This document shows positions 27,489-35,047 of a DNA stretch of 38,561 bases, one piece after another; positions within the stretch are counted from its first letter, which is position 1, and every line of letters starts with the position of its first letter. Both the position numbers and the translations under genes were made by a program. Origin of the DNA: Candidatus Poribacteria bacterium (GTDB taxonomy: Bacteria; Poribacteria; WGA-4E; WGA-3G); assembly GCA_022821495.1 (NCBI GenBank), contig JAJEDN010000024.1, forward strand, positions 1 through 38,561, in the 5' to 3' direction. The notes beneath the pieces are model-generated. The model was not told where the DNA came from, ran no database searches, and saw nothing but the letters and a program-made list of their open reading frames with translations.

Positions 27489-28831
27489 TTTTTCTCCTTT
27501 TGAATTTTTGAGCGTAGTTTATTGTATGCATCCACATCCGGTGCTAAGCTGATGGCTTGATTAATAGCGTCCAAAGCCTGTGCGTATTGCGCATTGCGGA
27601 AGTAGGTGTATGCGAGTGTGTCGTAATGTTTCGCTGTCGGTGCCAAAGCGACCGCCTGCTGTGCTAAGTGAGTCGCCTGTTGCATCTCTTTCCCGAGTCC
27701 TGCATAGAGACGCGCGAGATTGTTATATGCCTCCGCTGCCGTGTTATCAACACTAATAGCGCGCTTGAATGCGGCAATTGCTGGATCAAATTGGCGTTGG
27801 TTGACATAGATAACCCCTAACTTTATTTGGATCTGTGCGTTATCTGGGGCAATTTCCGCCGTCTTCTCATAGACGCGTACCGCTTTTTCAAGCGCACGTT
27901 GCCGGATAAATACCTCACCGAGGTGAAGGTGCGCTGGCAGATAGGACGGATGCACCTGCATGGCAACTTCATAAATTTGCGCCGCTTCTGCTAAGTTGTC
28001 ATAAGCCTCATGGAGTTCGCCGAGTTTGATATATAGCACCGGCAGGTTCGGATTCGTATAAATTGCCTCTCGAAATCGGTGCATCTGATCCTCATAAGTC
28101 TTTAAACGTTGAAATTGCGCCATAGCGGTTTCGGATTTCGCTTTATCCCCAAGTTTTTGATATATGAGTGCGCGCCTATAATGTGCTTGCGATGAATACG
28201 GATTTCGCACGAGCGCTGCATCGTAATATTTCATAGCCTGCTGGAGACGATTCTGCATCTCCGCTACCCGCCCCAATCCATAGTAAGATTCCGTATGATT
28301 TGGGTTCAGGCGGATACCTTCCCGGTACGCCTTTTCCGCCCTATTGAACCTACGTTGGAGAATATACACATCACCAAGATGGATATGCGCTTCGGCAGAT
28401 TTAGCCAACAGGACGATTGCTTGTTTGAGGTGGTCTTCAGCAGGTACTAATTTACCTTGTGCTTTATAGACGATGCCTAAATGAAGGCACGCATTCCCGT
28501 GTACTTCTTGTGGTGCTTTGCGTGCCAATGCTTTCTGGAATGCGGATACAGCCTCGGTCAAATTGTTGAGTTCTTGGTAAATAATCCCAATATAGTAATG
28601 GGCAAGACTACCAATATCCGCTGAGGTATCGTATTCTTTTGCGATGGCTTGAAATTCGGAGAGAGCCAGATCAAATTGCTCTGCTTCAAGGTAGCGGACA
28701 CCGCGTTCAAATCGGATGTTAATTTCCCGTTCAGCATCAGACCACGCCCCCAATTGCGGCAATACAAGGAGAATAAAAGAAAGCGTAATGGTTTTGACTA
28801 TGGGGAGTAGATAGCATCGAGGCGTAAACAT
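27485..28831 (-). CDS. Exported tetratricopeptide repeat (TPR) protein
   Basis: A protein of about 448 residues from the ATG at 28831. A signal peptide or N-terminal membrane anchor (TITLSFILLVLPQLGAW) is followed by roughly ten TPR units recognisable by the A-x-x-x-Y/F-x-x-A and P-N/D patterns (AEKAYREGIRLNPNH; AIAAFKRAISVDNTAAEAYNNLA). TPRs are protein-binding scaffolds, and the likely location is the periplasm or envelope. The longer TTG reading (28876) was rejected because it enters the hairpin at 28853-28875. No strong ribosome site is visible for 28831. The end overlaps the epimerase ATG, an unusual pairing whose meaning is unclear. No enzymatic domain was seen. Confidence 0.8.
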   Translation of the reverse strand: MFTPRCYLLPIVKTITLSFILLVLPQLGAWSDAEREINIRFERGVRYLEAEQFDLALSEFQAIAKEYDTSADIGSLAHYYIGIIYQELNNLTEAVSAFQKALARKAPQEVHGNACLHLGIVYKAQGKLVPAEDHLKQAIVLLAKSAEAHIHLGDVYILQRRFNRAEKAYREGIRLNPNHTESYYGLGRVAEMQNRLQQAMKYYDAALVRNPYSSQAHYRRALIYQKLGDKAKSETAMAQFQRLKTYEDQMHRFREAIYTNPNLPVLYIKLGELHEAYDNLAEAAQIYEVAMQVHPSYLPAHLHLGEVFIRQRALEKAVRVYEKTAEIAPDNAQIQIKLGVIYVNQRQFDPAIAAFKRAISVDNTAAEAYNNLARLYAGLGKEMQQATHLAQQAVALAPTAKHYDTLAYTYFRNAQYAQALDAINQAISLAPDVDAYNKLRSKIQKEKK

Positions 28832-28852
28832 GCATTGACGAGAAAAGGAATA

Positions 28853-28875
28853 TGGGACGGCATGAAACCGTCCCA
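28853..28875 (-). terminator. Hairpin after the first LamG gene
   Basis: TGGGACGG (28853-28860) and CCGTCCCA (28868-28875) form a perfect 8-bp stem with a seven-base loop, just past the LamG stop. On the minus strand it is followed by a T-rich ATATTCCTTTT. A related hairpin with different stem bases follows the second LamG gene. Confidence 0.65.
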
Positions 28876-28893
28876 ACAGTTCAGAGTGTGAAA

Positions 28894-29685
28894 TTAATCA
28901 CGACGTTTCTTCACTTGCCCCCACGTCGTAGCGAGTTTGTCAGCGGGTTCGACAGAGAGGAGTTTGCCGTCCATAATTTCTTCAACCTCGTCGGCATCGA
29001 CGGCTCTATCGTAGACATAGAGGTCGTCGAGGTAGAACTTCGCGGCGTTATAACCGGTTTTACCGATATAGAGTTTTTCCGCGCCTTGTGCGTGATCTTT
29101 CGGGACACCCGGTTCAGCGACGTTTTTGCCATTAACATAGAACGTCAACTTAGCACCTTCTTTAACACCCGCGATATGATACCATTCATTCTCTTCAAAA
29201 GTGTCATCTTCCCCATCAGGACCTACGCAGTGTGTCCCTTGGTTGCCCGGGTTAAATCGATAGTGGATGTGCAGGGGCACACGGTTACAGGTCCAGATAC
29301 CGGGTGACCGGTCGGAGCCGGGTGCCTTTTTCGCGATGATCTGATCCCAACCGCCGGAGTTCGCCTGGGTAAAGTTGACCCAGAAGAGGAAGGAGTTGTC
29401 TTGGTAGTCTTCTAATTCTTTGAAGGAATCGACAGTCACACTGTCTCCACCTTCGTCAAATAATATTGAGCCTTTGCCGTGGACGACTTCATCAGTGGCA
29501 ATTTTCGCACCGTCCACTATGTCACCATCATTTCCGCCGCCGGTTTCATCTACTATTTTTCCGCCTTTTGCTGCATCAAAGCTGAAGTAAAGGATCAAAC
29601 CGTCGTCTTGGACTGCTGCCTGTGCAGTAAACACACAGCTTGCCATTAACACTCCAACGGCGAGTAGATATATCATTGAACGCAT
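28894..29685 (-). CDS. Secreted LamG (concanavalin A-like) domain protein, paralogue 1
   Basis: A 263-residue exported protein: signal peptide ending near VFTAQA, then one Laminin_G_3-type jelly-roll domain (LILYFSFD at the start, HAQGAEKLYIGKTGY, FYLDDLYVYDRA near the end). The middle has APGSDRSPGIWTCNR and HIHYRFNPGNQG. The C-terminus ends with TTWGQVKKRRD, shared with its neighbour. It should bind a polysaccharide or glycoprotein outside the cell; no catalytic residues are seen. The ATG at 29685 was chosen because GAGGAG lies eight bases upstream and matches the paralogue's start. The similarity to the gene at 29962-30750 runs over its full length. Confidence 0.85.
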   Translation of the reverse strand: MRSMIYLLAVGVLMASCVFTAQAAVQDDGLILYFSFDAAKGGKIVDETGGGNDGDIVDGAKIATDEVVHGKGSILFDEGGDSVTVDSFKELEDYQDNSFLFWVNFTQANSGGWDQIIAKKAPGSDRSPGIWTCNRVPLHIHYRFNPGNQGTHCVGPDGEDDTFEENEWYHIAGVKEGAKLTFYVNGKNVAEPGVPKDHAQGAEKLYIGKTGYNAAKFYLDDLYVYDRAVDADEVEEIMDGKLLSVEPADKLATTWGQVKKRRD

Positions 29686-29920
29686 AAGTAATCTCCTCAT
29701 ATTTAAGCAAATTAACATACTACGCAAGCATTTTGTATCACGGACAGTTTGCAAACGACCTGCTGATAAAAAAGGCTTAACTTTTAACTCGTAACGGCAT
29801 TATAGATAAAATCAGTTAAATGTGTCAAGAAAAATCTACATTTATTTAAATAAAAGACGTGGGAATGTTGGAAAAAAAGGGAGTTTTGCGGGCTAAAATG
29901 TTCAGATGAGAAAAGAGATG

Positions 29921-29943
29921 TGGGACGACCTAAAGTCGTCCCA
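29921..29943 (-). terminator. Hairpin after the second LamG gene
   Basis: TGGGACGAC (29921-29929) and GTCGTCCCA (29935-29943) form a perfect 9-bp stem with a five-base loop. On the minus strand it is followed by ACATCTCTTTTC. Its position relative to the LamG stop mirrors the hairpin at 28853-28875, while its stem bases have changed in a way that keeps pairing. Confidence 0.65.
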
Positions 29944-29961
29944 ACGGTTCAGGGAGTGAAA

Positions 29962-30750
29962 TTAATCGCGATGTGTTTTCAGGTGTCCCCACGTCGTGGT
30001 GAGTTTATCTTTCGGTTCAACGGGTGTGAGTAGCCCCTCCATTACATCTATAACTTCGTCGCCGCTCAATGCTCTATCATAGACAAAGAGTTCGTCAATA
30101 TAGAAAAGCGCGGACGCGTACCCGGTTTTACCGATATAGAGTTTTTCTTCACCTTGTGCGTGATCTGCGGGAACGGTCTGTTCATCAACAACTTCGCCAT
30201 CAATGTAAAACTTGAAGTTATTTCCTTCTTTGATTCCGCCAATGTGATGCCAATCCCCCGCGCCAAACTCATCGCCTTCGCCCTCAGGACCGACACAAAG
30301 ACTTCCAGCATTCCCAGGGTTGAACCGGTAGTGGATATGTAAACTAACGCGGTTACAGGTCCAGATACCGGGAGAACGGTCGGATCCTGGTGCTTTTTTC
30401 GCGATAATTTGGTTCCAAGCACCGGAGTTCAGGTCAGCAAAATTGAGCCAGAAGAGATAGGAGTTGTCTGTATATTCTTCTAACGCGGCAAAGGATTCAA
30501 CCGTCACACTATCATCCCCATCGTCGAAGAATACCGCCCCTTTACCATGGACGACTTCATCGCTAACAATCTCTGCGCCATCAATTACGCCATCATTTCC
30601 GCCGCCTGTTCCATCTATAACTGTATTCCCATTTGCTTCATCAAAACTGAAGTAAAGGATTAAGCCTTCGTCTTCGATTACGGCGTGTGTGGTAAGTACG
30701 CTGCCCATCATTAGTAAGGCAACGGCAAGTAAATATATTATTAAACGCAC
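29962..30750 (-). CDS. Secreted LamG (concanavalin A-like) domain protein, paralogue 2
   Basis: A 262-residue exported protein, the tandem paralogue of the upstream-numbered LamG gene. It has a signal peptide (MRLIIYLLAVALLMMGSVLTTHA split at VLTTHA), one LamG jelly-roll domain with the same APGSDRSPGIWTCNR, HIHYRFNPGNAG and EEKLYIGKTGY segments, and the tail TTWGHLKTHRD. The start is a GTG with AGGAGG at 30758-30763 seven bases before it. Each paralogue has its own ribosome site and 3' hairpin, so they may be separate transcripts. Binding of extracellular glycans is inferred from the fold only. Confidence 0.85.
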   Translation of the reverse strand: MRLIIYLLAVALLMMGSVLTTHAVIEDEGLILYFSFDEANGNTVIDGTGGGNDGVIDGAEIVSDEVVHGKGAVFFDDGDDSVTVESFAALEEYTDNSYLFWLNFADLNSGAWNQIIAKKAPGSDRSPGIWTCNRVSLHIHYRFNPGNAGSLCVGPEGEGDEFGAGDWHHIGGIKEGNNFKFYIDGEVVDEQTVPADHAQGEEKLYIGKTGYASALFYIDELFVYDRALSGDEVIDVMEGLLTPVEPKDKLTTTWGHLKTHRD

Positions 30751-31073
30751 GAGTAAACCTCCTCATGTCTAAAAAACTAACGTACGATACGAGCGGCTCA
30801 CATTCCAGGCAGGTTTTTAGCCAACCCATTAGATGAACGACTCGCGCTCTAACTTGTAAAAACATTATAAAAAAAACGTTAAGTATTGTCAAGAAAAATC
30901 TGTTTCTATATAAAACGACTCAGCTCTTTTATTGTTTCGATTTTACGCGCAAGATCGCTGCGTCCGACGGGAAGTGAAGTTGGCTTAGCATCCGCTCAGC
31001 AAGATGTGGTACAATTGCATCGAACCTAACATTTGACCGATTGCAACTGATGTTCCAGACGGTTAAAAACTTT

Positions 31074-31102
31074 TTGACATACCTTTATTGGTGTGTTATG
31101 CT
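31074..31102 (+). promoter_or_regulatory. Strong promoter upstream of the FMN reductase gene
   Basis: TTGACA (31074-31079), 17 nt, then TATGCT (31097-31102) with an extended TGT. Transcription would start near 31109, leaving about 170 nt of leader before the ATG at 31282. The rest of the 531-nt gap (30751-31281) has a perfect 9-nt inverted repeat at 31216-31236 and no gene. Confidence 0.75.
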
Positions 31103-31215
31103 AAGCAACAGTTGAGAAAGAGTTAAGCGAAGAATCACGCTGGGTCCAGGGCTATTTAGTTTTAGATAAATTACCGGATTTTCTAAATTTTTGAATTTTC
31201 TTTTTCAGGCTTCCC

Positions 31216-31236
31216 GGTGCGGTTCCAAACCGCACC
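31216..31236 (+). repeat. Perfect hairpin in the FMN-reductase leader
   Basis: GGTGCGGTT (31216-31224) and AACCGCACC (31228-31236) form a 9-bp stem with a CCA loop, 46 nt before the ATG. No T-run follows, so it is not a clear terminator. It could be a dispersed palindrome or an mRNA structure. Confidence 0.6.
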
Positions 31237-31281
31237 TGCGAGGTCTGGCGTGTCCAAAATTGGCTGAAAGGGATACCGAAA

Positions 31282-31845
31282 ATGGAGCGTACCAATAACC
31301 AATCTGTCTATGTTGTCGCTATCTGTGGAAGCCTTCGGAAAGGCAGTTCAACACATGCGGCCCTCCAGATCGCGCTCTCTGCTGCTAAAGATGCAGGGGC
31401 AGAGGTCGAATTGCTTGAGCTGGGCGAGTATGAACTCGTTTTTCAAGGCTCCGTTGCTGACGAAAGTGGCTATCCGCCTGGCGTGTTCAAACTACGGGAA
31501 AAGGTGAAACGTGCGGACGGTATACTTCTCGGTTCCCCCGAATACCACGGAAGCTTCAGCGGTGTTCTTAAAAGTGCACTTGATCTCATGGGGTTTGATG
31601 AATTTGAGAACAAGGTCATCGGATTGATCGGTGTGTCCGGTGGACGGATGGGTGCGGCGAATGCGCTTTCTATGTTACGCACGGTCGGTACAGCACTCCA
31701 CGCTTGGGTCGTCCCGAAAGATGCATCTATCCCGAACTCATCTCAGGCGTTTGACGCAAACGGTAATTTGCGCGACCCAGAATTGACGGCACGTGTCAAA
31801 GCCGTAGGTAAACAGGTTACAGAATTCGCGGCACTTCGGAATTGA
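31282..31845 (+). CDS. NAD(P)H-dependent FMN reductase family flavoprotein
   Basis: A 187-residue flavodoxin-fold reductase that binds FMN and uses NAD(P)H. FMN phosphate-binding GSLRKGSSTHAAL near residue 15 and the second FMN loop LLGSPEYHGSFSGVLKSALD at about 92-111 (quoted in pieces here) are diagnostic of the NADPH-dependent FMN reductase family. Possible roles include flavin supply to monooxygenases, quinone or chromate reduction. It is probably cytosolic. AAGGG at about 31267-31271 precedes the ATG. RNase HIII begins 36 nt after it, so co-transcription from the strong promoter at 31074 is plausible. Confidence 0.88.
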   Translation: MERTNNQSVYVVAICGSLRKGSSTHAALQIALSAAKDAGAEVELLELGEYELVFQGSVADESGYPPGVFKLREKVKRADGILLGSPEYHGSFSGVLKSALDLMGFDEFENKVIGLIGVSGGRMGAANALSMLRTVGTALHAWVVPKDASIPNSSQAFDANGNLRDPELTARVKAVGKQVTEFAALRN

Positions 31846-31881
31846 ATATAAATCTAAACCCACAACGAATTGAACCATTCA

Positions 31882-32589
31882 ATGAACACAATACACAATT
31901 GGAACACATGGATCGGTACAGACGAGGCAGGTAAGGGTGATTATTTCGGTCCGCTCGTTGTCGCGGCTGTTTATGTGGATACTGAATCCCGAGAAACCTT
32001 CTCAGACTTAGGGATTACTGATGGAAAAAAGTTATCAAATCGTCGTATCCACAATCTTGCGGAATTGATCCGTAGCGATTATGAACAGCATATCGTGGTT
32101 GTGAAAAGGATGCCCGCTGAATATAATTCCCTTTACACGACTTTTCGCAAGCGGGGACAAAACCTAAACCATCTACTCGCGTCGCTTCATGCTGAGGCTA
32201 TTCGGACATTGGCGGACAACGTCGGTGCGAAACATGCGCTTGTTGACAAATTTGCTAAAGATGACCTTATCACACGACACTTCACTCAACAAACGAAGGA
32301 TTTACAGCGTGGCAGCGTGCATCCTGCATCTGCGACGCTTGGGATAGAAATCAAACAGGTAACAAAGGCGGAACGCGATATTGCTGTCGCTGCAGCGTCT
32401 ATCATCGCTCGCGATGCTTTTTTGACAGAGATGGATACATTGTCCGAAAAATATGAGATTCGCTTACCGCGGGGTGCGTATCAGGTTATTGAAGCCGGTA
32501 GAGAATTTGTGGCACGGCACGGGAGTGAGGCATTAGGAAATGTTGCGAAACTTCATTTTAATCTAACGGATGCTGTTTGTGCTTCGTAA
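31882..32589 (+). CDS. rnhC: Ribonuclease HIII-like, lacking the N-terminal substrate-binding domain
   Basis: About 235 residues. RNase H type 2-superfamily enzymes cleave the RNA of RNA:DNA hybrids. The TDEAGKGDYFGPLVVAAV start is typical of RNase HIII; the acidic set is D14, E15, D122 (ALVDKF) and E164 (KAERDIAVAAAS). RNase HIII proteins normally carry an N-terminal TBP-like domain of about 80 residues; here the catalytic domain starts almost at the Met, so that domain is missing. The ATG at 31882 lacks a visible ribosome site; an upstream TTG at 31870 is possible. A longer N-terminal extension is not possible in this frame from the visible sequence. The RNase HIII/HII split is therefore uncertain. 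Confidence 0.82.
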   Translation: MNTIHNWNTWIGTDEAGKGDYFGPLVVAAVYVDTESRETFSDLGITDGKKLSNRRIHNLAELIRSDYEQHIVVVKRMPAEYNSLYTTFRKRGQNLNHLLASLHAEAIRTLADNVGAKHALVDKFAKDDLITRHFTQQTKDLQRGSVHPASATLGIEIKQVTKAERDIAVAAASIIARDAFLTEMDTLSEKYEIRLPRGAYQVIEAGREFVARHGSEALGNVAKLHFNLTDAVCAS

Positions 32590-32691
32590 ACAATATATCC
32601 GTTTTGTATATATTTGTTGGTGAGGTTCAACCTTGCCGACAGTTCATCGAGGTATCCAGTCTGACGTATGCCTCGTTAAATTTTTTATAGC

Positions 32692-33861
32692 ATGAGAGAA
32701 ATCATGGAAGAATTGTTTAGTATTCATTACGCCGAAGTTGGGCTTAAAGGGAAGAACAGAGTATTTTTTGAAAAACGGCTTGTGAACAATATCAAACTTG
32801 CCTTGCAGGGTACCGGGTATTCGGAAATAGAGAGACTTCACGACAGGATTCTCGTCCACCTTGATGAACATACCGATATTACTGAAATTAGGAAACGGCT
32901 GCGTCAAGTTATGGGTATCGCCCATTTTGAACTCTCATGCCGTACCAAGCCTGATATTTCATCTATTAGAGATGCGGCACTGCGGCAAATCCAAAACGTT
33001 TCCTGCGAGTCCTTTAAAGTCGAAACAAGACGTGCTGACAAGACCTTTCCGTTAACTTCACCAGAGGTGAGTGCGGAGATTGGGGGGTATATCGTCAAGG
33101 AAACAGGTATCCGCGCGGATATGCATAATCCTGACGTAGTGTGTTGGATTAAAATAACCCAGAAAGCCTCCTATATATCCACAGAAAAAATTCAAGGTAT
33201 CGGCGGTTTGCCGGTCGGTGTGAGTGGTAAAGTCCTGGTCATGTTATCGGGTGGAATTGACTCGCCCGTTGCGGCATGGCAAATGATAAAACGTGGTGCG
33301 AAAGCCGTTTTTATTCACTTTTATAGTTACCCTTACACAGATAAGGCTTCTTTGGAGAAGGTTACTGAAATTGCGCAGACCTTAGCAATATCAAACTATC
33401 GGAGCACAATCTATCTTGTTCCATTTGCGAATCTCCAGCAAACCATTGTCGCATCAACTCCCGCGCCCTTCCGGGTTTTGTTGTATCGACGGATGATGAC
33501 ACGCATTGCGGAGCGCGTCGCAGACATGGTGGATGCGGAGGCTCTTGTTACCGGGGAAAGTCTTGCGCAAGTCGCGTCGCAGACATTGACGAACCTGCGA
33601 ACAATTGAAGCGATCGCCGAAATCCCGATCCTGCGTCCACTTATCGGTGAGGACAAGGCTGAAATTATCACAAAAGCGCAACGCATTGGGACCTTTGATA
33701 TTTCTACACGTCCGCATCAAGACTGCTGCTCACTCTTTGTCCCTAAACACCCCGCTACTGGTGCGTCGCTTACCGACTTAGATCATGCAGAATCAGGGTT
33801 GGATATAGACGCATTGGTTGCGGATGCCCTGAACAATCTCGAAAAACAGATAGTAGAATAG
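32692..33861 (+). CDS. thiI: tRNA 4-thiouridine sulfurtransferase ThiI
   Basis: A 389-residue enzyme that adenylates U8 of tRNA and transfers sulphur to make 4-thiouridine. It also supplies sulphur for thiamine in some species. The N-terminal ferredoxin-like and THUMP region (AEVGLKGKNR at about 13-22; EIGGYIVKETGI) is followed by the PP-loop ATPase motif MLSGGIDSPVA near residue 185. The catalytic Cys region is DCCSLFVPKHP with Cys 345/346. No rhodanese domain follows, as in Bacillus ThiI, so a separate sulphur carrier is needed. The ATG at 32692 is used; one at 32704 is an alternative. An inverted-repeat element begins at the stop codon. Confidence 0.93.
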   Translation: MREIMEELFSIHYAEVGLKGKNRVFFEKRLVNNIKLALQGTGYSEIERLHDRILVHLDEHTDITEIRKRLRQVMGIAHFELSCRTKPDISSIRDAALRQIQNVSCESFKVETRRADKTFPLTSPEVSAEIGGYIVKETGIRADMHNPDVVCWIKITQKASYISTEKIQGIGGLPVGVSGKVLVMLSGGIDSPVAAWQMIKRGAKAVFIHFYSYPYTDKASLEKVTEIAQTLAISNYRSTIYLVPFANLQQTIVASTPAPFRVLLYRRMMTRIAERVADMVDAEALVTGESLAQVASQTLTNLRTIEAIAEIPILRPLIGEDKAEIITKAQRIGTFDISTRPHQDCCSLFVPKHPATGASLTDLDHAESGLDIDALVADALNNLEKQIVE

Positions 33862-33965
33862 TTATCGGTTCGCTTCGCTTTCAGTTTTCAGTTAAGAGCG
33901 TTCTTGGGTGCTAACAGATATTTTCGTTGCCACAAGAGAGGCACTGATAACTAACAACCGACAAC
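33861..33965. repeat. MITE-like inverted-repeat element between thiI and the glycosyltransferase gene
   Basis: GTTATCGGTT (33861-33870) and AACCGACAAC (33956-33965) are inverted repeats with one mismatch bounding 105 nt. The internal AGTTTTCAGTTAAGAG is almost identical to part of the element at 22101-22245. Both begin within a few bases of the stop codon of the upstream gene. An open reading extension of the downstream gene runs through it and is not real coding. Confidence 0.55.
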
Positions 33966-33976
33966 GCATTAGACAA

Positions 33977-34984
33977 ATGGCTTCCGAAAGAATCCTGCTG
34001 ATTCGACTCAGTTCCCTTGGCGATATTGTGCTGACCACACCGGCGATTCGAGCCGTCCGTTCGCATTTCCCGGATGCCTATATTGCGATGCTTGTCGCAA
34101 AACAGTCGGCAGAGATCCTCCATGAAAATCCGCACCTCAATGAAATAATTACCTTTGACCGACTCGGTAAAAATAAGGATACGGGTGAGATGTTGCGGGT
34201 TATCCGTATGCTGCGTGAACGGAAATTCACGTTGGCTATTGATCTTCAGCGCAAATTTCGCACTGAAATGTTGATGTATTTCAGTGGTGCTGCCGAACGT
34301 ATCGGTAAGGGTAGGTTCTGTACTGTCCGCGTCCATGAGCAGGGAAACAAACACGCGACGGCACACTATTTCGAGTTGTTACATGCAGCGGGTATTCCGG
34401 CAGCGGATCCGAGACTGGAACTCTTTCTCTCCGAATCTGAGCGGTTAGATGCAGCCCAACGGTTTGACACTGCGGGTGTTAACGCTGGAGAATTAAAGGT
34501 AGGATTTTTTCCGGGTGCGGGTTGGAAACTACGGGAATGGATGCCCGACCGTTTCGCTGCCATTGGCGACAAACTTGTGGCGCATTTCAACGCCAATGTC
34601 TTGATTTTTGGTGGTCCAAAGGAAACGGAACTCGTGCAGACCGTTGCAGGTCTCATGAACGCGCGCGCTATTCCGTTTGCCGGTAATCTTCAAATTCGGC
34701 AATTAGCCGCCTGCATTGAAAAATGTGATTTATTTCTCACCAACGACACCGGTCCGATGCATATTGCCGCAGGGGTCGGAACTCCCACGGTATCTCTCTT
34801 TGGTCCGGGCAATCACATCCGGTTTCAACCGCTCGGAACATTGCATCAAACCATCCGTCACCCCGTGCCGTGTAGTCCTTGCAAACAGTTCACGGATAAA
34901 TGCAAGGACAATATCTGCATGAAAGGGATCGGTGTGGACACGGTATGGGAGTCGATCTCTCACACGCTTGCGAAAGCTACCTAA
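33977..34984 (+). CDS. Glycosyltransferase family 9 (heptosyltransferase-type)
   Basis: A 335-residue cytosolic or inner-membrane-associated glycosyltransferase of the ADP-heptose:LPS heptosyltransferase family. The N-terminal RILLIRLSSLGDIVLTTPAIRAV, given here as landmark LSSLGDIVLTTPA, and the C-terminal nucleotide-sugar motif NDTGPMHIAAGVGTPTV are diagnostic. A cysteine-rich end (PCSPCKQFTDKCKDNICM) is common in the family. It implies an outer membrane with heptose-like glycolipid. The ATG at 33977 avoids the repeat element that an upstream GTG (33908) would include; no clear ribosome site is seen. It is a single gene facing the dipeptidase gene across 63 nt. Confidence 0.88.
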   Translation: MASERILLIRLSSLGDIVLTTPAIRAVRSHFPDAYIAMLVAKQSAEILHENPHLNEIITFDRLGKNKDTGEMLRVIRMLRERKFTLAIDLQRKFRTEMLMYFSGAAERIGKGRFCTVRVHEQGNKHATAHYFELLHAAGIPAADPRLELFLSESERLDAAQRFDTAGVNAGELKVGFFPGAGWKLREWMPDRFAAIGDKLVAHFNANVLIFGGPKETELVQTVAGLMNARAIPFAGNLQIRQLAACIEKCDLFLTNDTGPMHIAAGVGTPTVSLFGPGNHIRFQPLGTLHQTIRHPVPCSPCKQFTDKCKDNICMKGIGVDTVWESISHTLAKAT

Positions 34985-35047
34985 TTCAGACAGATTCCGG
35001 AGTCAACGCCGATAGTTCGTTAGGCTCATCTCTGGCTGAACGAATCC

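Noticed and set aside
28832..28876. TTG start of the TPR gene at 28876
   Set aside because: It lies in the LamG 3' hairpin and would put extra residues before an otherwise normal signal peptide beginning at 28831.
28852..29307. Plus-strand open frame across the first LamG gene
   Set aside because: It is antisense to a gene with a clear signal peptide, fold motifs, ribosome site and paralogue.
31109..31281. FMN riboswitch before the FMN reductase gene
   Set aside because: The conserved junction sequences of the FMN (RFN) element are not visible; only one simple hairpin is present.
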